From: Enterobacter hormaechei subsp. xiangfangensis
Lineage (GTDB): Bacteria; Pseudomonadota; Gammaproteobacteria; Enterobacterales; Enterobacteriaceae
Reading direction: 5' to 3'
DNA: 64,000 nucleotides
NCBI RefSeq assembly: GCF_001729785.1
Contig: NZ_CP017183.1
Location: 806,001-870,000, forward strand
Of this stretch, positions 1 to 7,332 are shown one piece after another. Below the pieces are notes generated by a model. It searched no databases, was not told the origin of the DNA, and saw only the letters and a program-made list of their open reading frames with translations. Position numbers and translations under genes: made by a program. Numbering within the stretch: position 1 is the first letter of the stretch; each line of letters opens with the position of its first letter.

Positions 1-24
1 AGTGGTGATTCTGGACGAATAATT

Positions 25-75
25 GCGGGCTGATGCCCTCACCCCAGCCCTCTCCCACAGGGAGAGGGTGAAAAC
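25..75 (+). repeat. Interspersed hairpin repeat, copy 1
   Basis: This is one of four near-identical copies in the window (others at 21225-21274, 30091-30137 and 40117-40168). The shared core runs from TGATGCCCTCACCCC to GGGAGAGGG and can fold as CCCTCTCCC, ACA loop, GGGAGAGGG. It lies just past the 3' end of can. It resembles the REP-type elements common in Enterobacter-like genomes. The rest of 1-86 shows no gene. Confidence 0.8.
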
Positions 76-86
76 CCCCGGCTTTG

Positions 87-749
87 TTATTTATGGTTAA
101 CGTGCTTAAGCTTGAGGTTGGCAATTCCCGAGCGGTAACGCTGTTCCAGCGTTTCGCGGTTGGTGGCGGTCACTTCCAGATTGCGCAGCAGGCCGTCGTG
201 AATACCGTACGCCCAGCCGTGGATGGAGACCTTCTGCCCGCGTTTCCAGGCAGACTGCATAATCGTCGAATGGCCCAGGTTATACACCTGCTCCATCACG
301 TTCAGCTCACACAGCGTGTCGAGACGGCGCTCCTGCGGCATTTCGCCCAGCAGTGAGCTATGTTTGAACCAGATATCACGAATGTGCAGCAGCCAGTTAT
401 CGATTAACCCCAGCTCTGTATTTTCGACTGCCGCCTGCACGCCGCCGCAGCCGTAGTGACCACAAATAATGATGTGCTCAACCTCAAGAACGTCGACGGC
501 ATACTGAACAACCGAAAGGCAGTTGAGATCGGTATGAATAACCAGGTTAGCCACATTGCGGTGAACAAACAGTTCGCCAGGTTCAAGACCAGTCAGACGT
601 TCGGCGGGGACGCGGCTGTCGGAACATCCAATCCAGAGAAAGCGCGGGTTCTGCGCTTGCGCGAGTTTTCCAAAAAATCCGGGGTCTTCCTCCACCAGCA
701 TTTTTGACCATAGTGCATTGTTGCTGATGAGTGTATCTATGTCGTTCAT
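87..749 (-). CDS. can: Beta-class carbonic anhydrase
   Basis: It interconverts CO2 and bicarbonate in the cytoplasm, supplying bicarbonate to carboxylases at ambient CO2. The protein is 220 residues, the same length as E. coli Can (YadF). The zinc site is visible as Cys42 and Asp44 in IGCSDSR, and His98 and Cys101 in CGHYGCGG. I start it at MNDIDTL because the E. coli protein begins there; a longer reading frame upstream runs through the promoter. The ribosome site is weak (AGG about 12 nt upstream). It is transcribed divergently from yadG. Family identity is certain. Confidence 0.97.
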   Translation of the reverse strand: MNDIDTLISNNALWSKMLVEEDPGFFGKLAQAQNPRFLWIGCSDSRVPAERLTGLEPGELFVHRNVANLVIHTDLNCLSVVQYAVDVLEVEHIIICGHYGCGGVQAAVENTELGLIDNWLLHIRDIWFKHSSLLGEMPQERRLDTLCELNVMEQVYNLGHSTIMQSAWKRGQKVSIHGWAYGIHDGLLRNLEVTATNRETLEQRYRSGIANLKLKHVNHK

Positions 750-788
750 GGAGGTTAGCGACCTGTAACCAAGTGATTGCGTTGCGCT

Positions 789-817
789 ACTATAGGGTAA
801 CCCGACTTTTAATGAAA
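789..817 (-). promoter_or_regulatory. Candidate sigma-70 promoter for can
   Basis: Reading leftward there is a -10 TATAGT (789-794) and a weak -35 TTTCAT (812-817) separated by 17 nt, about 40 nt before the can start. It lies in the 107-nt divergent gap with yadG, which must also hold the yadG promoter. The -35 is poor, so this is a modest call. Confidence 0.4.
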
Positions 818-856
818 CCACACAACGTGTGTCAGAACTTAAGGTAAGTTGAATTC

Positions 857-1783
857 ATGGCGATTGCACTGGAGCTTGAACAGCTCAAAAAAACCTACCC
901 GGGGGGCGTTCAGGCGCTGCGCGGGATAGATCTTAAAGTCGAAGCGGGAGATTTCTACGCGCTTCTGGGGCCGAACGGGGCAGGGAAATCCACCACCATC
1001 GGGATCATCAGTTCACTGGTCAATAAAACCTCGGGCCGCGTCAGCGTGTTTGGCTACGATCTGCAAAAAGATGTGGTCAACGCCAAGCGCCAGCTGGGGC
1101 TGGTGCCGCAGGAGTTCAACTTTAACCCGTTTGAGACGGTACAGCAGATTGTTGTTAACCAGGCGGGTTACTATGGCGTGGAGCGCAAAGAGGCGCTTGA
1201 GCGCAGCGAAAAGTACCTGAAACAGCTTGATCTGTGGGAGAAACGTAACGAGCGCGCGCGGATGTTGTCCGGAGGGATGAAGCGCCGCCTGATGATTGCC
1301 CGCGCGCTGATGCACGAGCCAAAGCTGCTTATCCTTGATGAGCCGACCGCTGGTGTGGATATTGAACTGCGTCGCTCCATGTGGGGTTTCCTGAAAGATC
1401 TGAACGACAAAGGCACCACCATCATTCTGACCACGCACTACCTGGAAGAGGCGGAAATGCTGTGCCGCAATATCGGCATCATTCAGCACGGTGAGCTGGT
1501 GGAAAACACCTCGATGAAGAATCTGCTCTCCAAGCTCAAATCAGAGACCTTTATCCTCGATCTGGCGGCGAAAAGCGCGCTGCCGAAACTGGAGGGCTAC
1601 AACTATCGCCTGGTCGATACCTCGACGCTGGAGGTAGAAGTGCTGCGCGAGCAGGGTATTAACAGCGTGTTCTCACAGTTGAGTGCGCAGGGCATTCAGG
1701 TATTAAGCATGCGTAACAAAGCAAACCGACTGGAAGAGCTGTTTGTCTCTCTGGTGCACGACAAACAAGGAGACAAGGCATGA
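857..1783 (+). CDS. yadG: ABC-2 type exporter ATPase YadG
   Basis: This is the ATP-binding subunit of an uncharacterised ABC exporter; YadH is its permease. The protein is 308 residues, as in E. coli. It shows Walker A GPNGAGKS at 38-45, a Q-loop around Q85, the LSGGM signature at 137-141, Walker B LLILDEP at 157-163 and the H-loop His194. The last 80 or so residues form the C-terminal domain usual in ABC-2 ATPases. Its stop overlaps the yadH start by 4 nt (ATGA), so the two are translationally coupled. The substrate is unknown. Confidence 0.95.
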   Translation: MAIALELEQLKKTYPGGVQALRGIDLKVEAGDFYALLGPNGAGKSTTIGIISSLVNKTSGRVSVFGYDLQKDVVNAKRQLGLVPQEFNFNPFETVQQIVVNQAGYYGVERKEALERSEKYLKQLDLWEKRNERARMLSGGMKRRLMIARALMHEPKLLILDEPTAGVDIELRRSMWGFLKDLNDKGTTIILTTHYLEEAEMLCRNIGIIQHGELVENTSMKNLLSKLKSETFILDLAAKSALPKLEGYNYRLVDTSTLEVEVLREQGINSVFSQLSAQGIQVLSMRNKANRLEELFVSLVHDKQGDKA

Positions 1784-2550
1784 CGCATCTTTACTGGGTC
1801 GCGCTGAAAAGCATCTGGGCGAAAGAGATTAACCGCTTTATGCGTATCTGGGTGCAAACCCTGGTGCCGCCGGTGATCACCATGACGCTCTACTTCATCA
1901 TTTTCGGCAACCTTATTGGCTCCCGCATTGGTGAGATGCACGGCTTCACCTATATGCAGTTTATCGTGCCGGGCCTGATCATGATGGCGGTGATCACCAA
2001 CGCCTACGCGAACGTGGCGTCCTCATTCTTCAGCGCCAAGTTCCAGCGCAACATTGAAGAGCTGCTGGTGGCGCCGGTGCCAACGCACGTCATCATCGCC
2101 GGTTACGTGGGCGGCGGCGTGGCGCGCGGGCTGTGCGTGGGTATCCTGGTAACGGCCATTTCGCTGTTCTTCGTGCCGTTTCAGGTTCACTCCTGGCTTT
2201 TCGTGGCGCTGACGCTGCTGCTCACCGCGATTCTGTTCTCGCTGGCCGGCTTGCTGAATGCGGTGTTCGCTAAAACCTTTGACGACATCAGCCTGATCCC
2301 GACCTTTGTGCTGACGCCGCTGACCTACCTCGGCGGGGTGTTTTACTCCCTGACGCTGCTGCCGCCGTTCTGGCAGGCACTCTCGCACCTGAACCCGATT
2401 GTCTACATGATCAGCGGCTTCCGCTTTGGTTTCCTCGGCATTACCGATGTCCCGCTGTTTACCACGGTGGTGGTGCTGGTGGTGTTCATTATCGCCTTCT
2501 ACCTGCTGTGCTGGTATCTGATCCAGCGTGGACGTGGGCTGCGTAGCTAA
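1780..2550 (+). CDS. yadH: ABC-2 type exporter permease YadH
   Basis: This is the inner membrane partner of YadG, 256 residues. About six hydrophobic segments are visible (roughly residues 27-48, 58-78, 103-130, 140-168, 172-192 and 226-246), which fits an ABC-2 membrane protein. The family exports small molecules or glycoconjugates, but the substrate of this pair has not been established. It overlaps yadG by 4 nt and is followed by a GC-rich hairpin, so yadGH looks like a complete two-gene operon. Confidence 0.95.
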   Translation: MTHLYWVALKSIWAKEINRFMRIWVQTLVPPVITMTLYFIIFGNLIGSRIGEMHGFTYMQFIVPGLIMMAVITNAYANVASSFFSAKFQRNIEELLVAPVPTHVIIAGYVGGGVARGLCVGILVTAISLFFVPFQVHSWLFVALTLLLTAILFSLAGLLNAVFAKTFDDISLIPTFVLTPLTYLGGVFYSLTLLPPFWQALSHLNPIVYMISGFRFGFLGITDVPLFTTVVVLVVFIIAFYLLCWYLIQRGRGLRS

Positions 2551-2556
2551 CCTTCT

Positions 2557-2592
2557 GCCCGGCAGACGTTCTGTTTGCCGGGCACTTTCTTT
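2557..2592 (+). terminator. Probable yadGH terminator
   Basis: An 8-bp perfect stem, GCCCGGCA (2557-2564) with TGCCGGGC (2576-2583), is followed by ACTTTCTTTG. The T run is interrupted, so termination may be incomplete. It could also be a REP-like remnant. Confidence 0.5.
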
Positions 2593-2656
2593 GACAGTTA
2601 TCACCGTAAACTAACCTTCACCTGGATAAACTACTCGCCTGCTAAGGAGAGACGTT

Positions 2657-3097
2657 ATGCTGGGATGGGTTATCACCTGCCACGATGAAGAGGCACAGGA
2701 AATGCTCCTGAAGCTGGAGGCCCGATTTGGCCCTCTGGCGCAATGTCGTGCGGTAAATTACTGGCGAGGGCTGAGCACCAACATGCTCAGCCGGATGATG
2801 TGCGACGCGCTGCATGAAACCGACACCGGTGATGGCGTGATTTTTCTCACCGACAAATCGGGCGCGGCGCCTTACCGTTCAGCAGCGTTAATGAGCCATA
2901 AGCATGATAATTGTGAAGTGATCTCCGGTATCAGCCTGCCTTTACTCGAAGCGATGTATCCGCTGCGCGCAACGTTGAGCAGCGCTGAGTTTCGCCACGC
3001 CATTGTGGCGCAGGGCTCCCCGGGCGTGAGCAGCCTGTGGCACCAGCAGCAGAAGAACCCGCCTTTCGTTCTGCTTCACGATCTGTATAAGCATTAA
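2657..3097 (+). CDS. yadI: PTS mannose-family EIIA-like protein YadI
   Basis: This is a 146-residue cytoplasmic protein related to the EIIA domain of mannose-family phosphotransferase systems. The likely phospho-acceptor is His9 in the N-terminal stretch WVITCHDEEA, the position of the active histidine in EIIA-Man. No EIIB, EIIC or EIID gene lies nearby, so the sugar it serves, if any, cannot be read from context. The start is supported by a strong ribosome site (AAGGAGA, 7 nt away). It has its own gap upstream and is followed by yadE after 63 nt. Confidence 0.9.
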   Translation: MLGWVITCHDEEAQEMLLKLEARFGPLAQCRAVNYWRGLSTNMLSRMMCDALHETDTGDGVIFLTDKSGAAPYRSAALMSHKHDNCEVISGISLPLLEAMYPLRATLSSAEFRHAIVAQGSPGVSSLWHQQQKNPPFVLLHDLYKH

Positions 3098-3100
3098 ACA

Positions 3101-3128
3101 TTGGTATTGATGTCGCTTTTGCTACAAT
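3101..3128 (+). promoter_or_regulatory. Candidate promoter for yadE
   Basis: A -35 TTGGTA (3101-3106), a 16-nt spacer and a -10 TACAAT (3123-3128) lie just after the yadI stop. A start of transcription near 3135 would place the yadE start 25-30 nt downstream. This is why longer forms of yadE beginning at 3101 are unlikely. Confidence 0.45.
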
Positions 3129-3160
3129 GGCGACTGATTTTCCGTATCGATTTATATCCC

Positions 3161-4408
3161 ATGCTCATGCGCGTTATCTTTATCCTTCTGCTGCTGGTTT
3201 CCGGTGGTGCGTCTGCCAGCCTGACCAGTCAGCAAGGCCTTCCTGCCCAATATATGCAAACCACCGAAGATGCGGCCATCTGGGCGCAGGTGGGAAATGC
3301 CGTTGTGAATGTGGGGAATGTCCGCGCCGGGCAGATCCTCGCTGTCTTTCCGGCCGCGGCGGATTACTATGAATTTCGTTTCGGATTCGGCACGGGGTTT
3401 ATTGATAAAGACCACCTTGAAAAAGTGCAGGGCAAACAACGTGTTGAGGATAGCCTGGGTGACTTGAACAAGCCGCTCAGTAATCAAAACCTCATCACCT
3501 GGAAAGACACGCCGGTCTATAACGCCCCCAGCAGCGGAAGCGCGCCTTTTGGCACCTTAAGCGCCAATCTTCGCTATCCGATTCTGAATAAGCTGAAAGA
3601 CCGCCTGAACCAGACCTGGTTTCAAATTCGTATCGGTAATCGTCTGGCGTGGATCAGCAGCCTCGATGCACAGGAAGATAACGGGCTGCCGGTTCTGACT
3701 TACCATCATATTTTGCGTGATGAAGAGAACACCCGTTTTCGACATACCTCCACGACGACCAGCGTACGTGCGTTTAATAATCAGATGGCCTGGTTACGCG
3801 ATCAAGGCTATACCACGCTGACGATGTACCAGCTTGAAGGGTACGTGCGTAACAAGATGAACCTACCCGCGAAAGCAGTGGTGATCACCTTTGATGATGG
3901 TCTCAAATCGGTGAGCCGCTACGCGTACCCTGTTCTGAAAGAATATGGCTTCAACGCGACGGCGTTTATAATTTCATCACGTATCAAAGGCCATCCGCAG
4001 AAGTGGGATCCAAAATCGCTACAGTTTATGAGCGTTCAGGAAATCAAGGGCATCCAGGATGTGTTCGACATTCAGTCTCACACCCATTTCCTGCATCGCG
4101 TGGATGGCTATAAACACCCCATCCTGTTGAGCCGTAGCTATCACGTGATCCTGTTTGATTTTGAACGATCACGTCGTGCACTGGCGCAGTTCAACCCGCG
4201 CGTGTTGTATGTGTCGTATCCGTTTGGCGGCTATGACAATAAAGCGATTAAAGCGGCGAACGATGCGGGGTTTCATCTGGCGGTGACCACGGTGAAAGGG
4301 AAGGTGAAGCCGGGGGATAATCCGTTCCTGCTGAAGCGTTTGTATATATTAAGAACGGACTCACTGGAGACGATGTCGCGGCTGATCAGTAATCAGCCGC
4401 AGGGATAG
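3161..4408 (+). CDS. yadE: Predicted secreted polysaccharide deacetylase YadE
   Basis: The protein has about 415 residues. An N-terminal signal ([16 protein letters not shown]) is followed by an SH3-like beta region and a NodB-type polysaccharide deacetylase domain in the C-terminal half. The metal-site motifs are visible: ITFDDG and the histidine pair in QSHTHFLH. The family removes acetyl groups from N-acetylated sugars, but the E. coli protein has no proven substrate. Two ATGs six nt apart (3161 and 3167) are possible starts and neither has a clear ribosome site. The gene ends only 3 nt from the stop of the convergent fimbrial adhesin, leaving no room for a terminator. Confidence 0.85.
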   Translation: MLMRVIFILLLLVSGGASASLTSQQGLPAQYMQTTEDAAIWAQVGNAVVNVGNVRAGQILAVFPAAADYYEFRFGFGTGFIDKDHLEKVQGKQRVEDSLGDLNKPLSNQNLITWKDTPVYNAPSSGSAPFGTLSANLRYPILNKLKDRLNQTWFQIRIGNRLAWISSLDAQEDNGLPVLTYHHILRDEENTRFRHTSTTTSVRAFNNQMAWLRDQGYTTLTMYQLEGYVRNKMNLPAKAVVITFDDGLKSVSRYAYPVLKEYGFNATAFIISSRIKGHPQKWDPKSLQFMSVQEIKGIQDVFDIQSHTHFLHRVDGYKHPILLSRSYHVILFDFERSRRALAQFNPRVLYVSYPFGGYDNKAIKAANDAGFHLAVTTVKGKVKPGDNPFLLKRLYILRTDSLETMSRLISNQPQG

Positions 4409-4411
4409 CGG

Positions 4412-5497
4412 TTAGTCGTATGAAAGGGTGAATACGCCGGTGGCTTTAAACGACCCCGGTTTCACTGTGCTTCCGTTTGCTACCAGTTGAGCAACATAAT
4501 TAATTTGCTTGGATTCCGGGGTTTGGTAATCCGTTATGACATAGGATGAGTCAGGATTATTCGGCAGGAGTTGAGAGGTTCCGTTATACATAATTTTCAC
4601 GCCTGCGCCCTCAGCTCCGGACGAAAGCGTATTTCCAAGAAGATCATTATTTTTTCCGGTTAGCTTTGAGGTGGTGAGTTTTGTTGTGATATTTGCCACA
4701 CTGGTACAATTGCTTAAGCTAATTGAAAAAGGGATATCCTTAACCCGATTGCTTTTAATGTCTGAAACATAATATTCCCCCAGGTTAACATTATTAGTAC
4801 CATCCGATAGCATGGCCATGTCGCAGGTTGGAAGAACGATCGGGATCTGGAATGAGTCTTCGTTGACCACAAATGTCCATGGTTGGTTGTTAGAATCATT
4901 TGGATTACCAATAGCCATTTTACCCAGAGTGCCGGGTTTGGGTCTGATTGAGGTTTCTTTGTTCGGGTTGCCTCTATAACCTTCATCAATATAAATTTGA
5001 ACTGAGGTGTTAATCCATTTATTATCCCAGGGATCAGAATTTCCGGAGGATGCAACGGTAGTCCAGTCAGTAGTATTCATAGCGAAATAGCCACCCATGC
5101 CTCCATCGCTTTCTGCGGTGTGGACCCTTACGGAATAATAAATCCCCGGAATATTTGTTTCAAACATAGCCCTGCCATAACTGCCCCCCTTTAGCAAGGT
5201 CGAGTTTGTTTGTGAGACGAGGTTAAAACCATCGTTCCCTGGACCACATTCGGCCTGAATGCCCGGTGTCAGGTTAACGTTAAAAAGAGTACTGGCATAA
5301 TTACCCGGAGGGGGAAGACGTACGGTGCCACCTGAGTATTCGGAATTGATCAGCGTGGTTGTGCCGCCTTTTCCATTATTCATGCGACACTCGGCTGCCC
5401 AGCAGGAGTGGCTGAGGGTTAATAACACGCTCGCCATGGCAAACGCCATTGTGCCTTTCACGGTGAAACCCTGTCTTATAAAGTTGAACATTCTCAT
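4412..5497 (-). CDS. Fimbrial tip adhesin (two-domain)
   Basis: This is the last gene of the fimbrial operon, 361 residues. A long signal peptide ends near Ala34-Ala35. An N-terminal domain (about 36-222, with Cys37 and Cys84) is joined to a C-terminal pilin domain (about 224-361, with Cys225 and Cys264) ending in FTLSYD, the usual C-terminal beta-strand of a chaperone-usher subunit. Twice pilin length, two domains and a terminal position all point to a receptor-binding tip protein. The N-terminal domain is not one I recognise, so its ligand is unknown. The start has a ribosome site (AGGAAAAAGG); a second ATG two codons later is possible. It meets yadE tail to tail. Confidence 0.85.
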   Translation of the reverse strand: MRMFNFIRQGFTVKGTMAFAMASVLLTLSHSCWAAECRMNNGKGGTTTLINSEYSGGTVRLPPPGNYASTLFNVNLTPGIQAECGPGNDGFNLVSQTNSTLLKGGSYGRAMFETNIPGIYYSVRVHTAESDGGMGGYFAMNTTDWTTVASSGNSDPWDNKWINTSVQIYIDEGYRGNPNKETSIRPKPGTLGKMAIGNPNDSNNQPWTFVVNEDSFQIPIVLPTCDMAMLSDGTNNVNLGEYYVSDIKSNRVKDIPFSISLSNCTSVANITTKLTTSKLTGKNNDLLGNTLSSGAEGAGVKIMYNGTSQLLPNNPDSSYVITDYQTPESKQINYVAQLVANGSTVKPGSFKATGVFTLSYD

Positions 5498-5517
5498 CCT
5501 TTTTCCTGTTCTGATTA

Positions 5518-6120
5518 TTATTCGTAAGTGACGTCAACTAATACTTTACTGGTAACGACACCACCAGCCACTACGCCAATATTTTGATATCGGGCATAGA
5601 ACTGATAATCCGTTAAAAATGCAGTATCCTGACCGCTTACGTCATAAGTGATTTTTGACGTGCCGTCGTTGTTTAAAACATTCTTTTTATATCTTTCAGA
5701 GAAAACGACGACGCCGACATTTTTTGCCGCGCCTGCGGCGGTATCATCACTTTTGAAAACCTGATTTTGTCCTGGCCAGAAACCCGACTGCGGCGAAAAG
5801 CTAAAACTCAGCTTTTTAGCCGTACTGCTGTCTCCATAGCAATCATCTACATGGATCTTAAAAGGCGTACCGCCTGCATCATCGGTTGCAGTAAAACGAT
5901 CGCTACCATCCGGGTTATAAAACCAGCTGCGCATTACATTGGGGAGATAAATTTCGCCGTCATTTTCCACGGTCATCTTACAAGTGCTATTAACAATGTT
6001 AGCGGTAATATTTACGTCTAATCCTGAGCTTGCCTGGCCTACGCCAGGCAAGATGCCACCAGCCAAGCCCATAAGCAACACAAGACCGGGCTGGTATAAA
6101 GTAAACGGTGATTGTTGCAT
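5518..6120 (-). CDS. Minor fimbrial subunit (third minor pilin)
   Basis: The protein is 200 residues: a signal peptide to about residue 30 (GVGQA), then an incomplete immunoglobulin-like pilin domain. It has the standard cysteine pair (Cys47 and Cys94) and ends in the pilin signature VLVDVTYE. It is slightly longer than the other pilins and sits next to the adhesin gene, so it is probably a tip fibrillum or adaptor subunit. The start has a good ribosome site (AGGAA, 6 nt). It begins 14 nt after the preceding pilin stops and ends 20 nt before the adhesin starts. Confidence 0.85.
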   Translation of the reverse strand: MQQSPFTLYQPGLVLLMGLAGGILPGVGQASSGLDVNITANIVNSTCKMTVENDGEIYLPNVMRSWFYNPDGSDRFTATDDAGGTPFKIHVDDCYGDSSTAKKLSFSFSPQSGFWPGQNQVFKSDDTAAGAAKNVGVVVFSERYKKNVLNNDGTSKITYDVSGQDTAFLTDYQFYARYQNIGVVAGGVVTSKVLVDVTYE

Positions 6121-6134
6121 GCTGGTTCCTGGTA

Positions 6135-6698
6135 TTATGGATAAGTGATAGTAAACGTGACTGGCGCATTAACCGCCCCCGCGCCTACTTCAGCAATGGT
6201 TTGGCCTTGTCCGATAACGATACGGGAATTCATCGGGAATTCACCGGTACCATCAGTAATGGTGACATCCTTAGCAGCCGGAGGCGTGTTGCAGCTCATA
6301 AGCTCGCCAGTATCGACAACACCCGACCAGATCTCAAAGCCCGTTGCTAAGCCGCCGGAGTAAGAATCACCCGTCTTGTTGACGCCACTGCATTCACCAC
6401 CAGCGCCTTTCGCAGCGGACACCGTTGCCTTGGTTACTCCAGAACAGTTGGTGAAACTAATCTTGAGCGGCTCGACACGGGTTTTGTTCACCAGATCGGA
6501 TTTGTATACGTCGCCGAACGCAATTTCAGTGGAAGCTGTGCCTGCATCGTTAAGTACTTTTGCGGTACATGTGCCTGATACAATTTTTGATTTAATCGTT
6601 AATTCGACACTAGGGGTGCCTGTAATAGCTGCGCTTGCCATTCCCGAGAACAGAAGGGCAGAAACGGACAGGGCGATAAAAGTAAAATTGAATTTCAT
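6135..6698 (-). CDS. Minor fimbrial subunit (second minor pilin, four cysteines)
   Basis: The protein is 187 residues with a signal peptide to about Ala23. It has the usual pilin cysteines (Cys44 and Cys85) plus an additional pair (Cys103 and Cys136) that the other pilins here lack, suggesting a second disulfide. It ends PVTFTITYP, the pilin C-terminal strand. I use the internal ATG because GGAG lies 8 nt ahead of it; ten extra codons upstream would run back towards the preceding gene. Likely a minor shaft, adaptor or initiator subunit. Confidence 0.85.
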   Translation of the reverse strand: MKFNFTFIALSVSALLFSGMASAAITGTPSVELTIKSKIVSGTCTAKVLNDAGTASTEIAFGDVYKSDLVNKTRVEPLKISFTNCSGVTKATVSAAKGAGGECSGVNKTGDSYSGGLATGFEIWSGVVDTGELMSCNTPPAAKDVTITDGTGEFPMNSRIVIGQGQTIAEVGAGAVNAPVTFTITYP

Positions 6699-6724
6699 AA
6701 TGTTGCTCCGTTTTCCTGCACTAA

Positions 6725-7294
6725 TCACTCGTAGATAAATTCAAAGGTCGCCACGGCCTGAAAATCACCTATGGTCATCCTGTTTTCCTGTGTTTCACGT
6801 AAGGTGGCCACCAGAGCAACTTCCTTATTCTGGATTTCTGTCGGACTCCAGACCAGGCGCTCGTTATCGTCCTCAGAGTTAATGATAAACGGGGCATCCG
6901 GTGCGCTGGCTCTGGCAATCTCAACAGCAGAGTAGTCTGCACCTCCGTCGATTTTTTGTATTTGGTTAATAAGGCCTGAGTACAAATATCCAGATCTTGT
7001 TCCCGATACTTTGGTTTTCAATGAGGTCAGTGATGCCGGGCATTCAACGAGCACAATTTTGAAATTGGCATTTGCCGTTCCGGCTTTGACATCATCTAAA
7101 CGTACCTGTCCGTTATTACCGATAGTCAGCGTTTGCTGCGTATCTGAACCCGTATCGCCGACCAGTTTCATATCGCAGGTGGTTTCGCGGATATTGGCAG
7201 TAAAGTTAACATTGAGATCGGCTGCCGCAGCAGAACCTGACATCGCTAACATTGCTAATGCGATTAATGAATAACCGCAATGATTTTTCTTCAT
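6725..7294 (-). CDS. Minor fimbrial subunit (first minor pilin)
   Basis: The protein is 189 residues: a signal peptide to about Ala24, then a pilin domain with Cys40 and Cys85, ending ATFEFIYE. It lies directly after the usher. Two starts are credible: 7294 (MKKNHCG, with GGGAA just ahead) and 7306 (MGNNMKK, with AGGGA 9 nt ahead). I favour 7294 because it gives a normal signal peptide. It is translated close behind the usher, whose stop lies at 7333. A structural or adaptor subunit is expected. Confidence 0.85.
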   Translation of the reverse strand: MKKNHCGYSLIALAMLAMSGSAAAADLNVNFTANIRETTCDMKLVGDTGSDTQQTLTIGNNGQVRLDDVKAGTANANFKIVLVECPASLTSLKTKVSGTRSGYLYSGLINQIQKIDGGADYSAVEIARASAPDAPFIINSEDDNERLVWSPTEIQNKEVALVATLRETQENRMTIGDFQAVATFEFIYE

Positions 7295-7332
7295 ATTATT
7301 TCCCATGGGTGTGATTCCCTGTTTTAACATCA

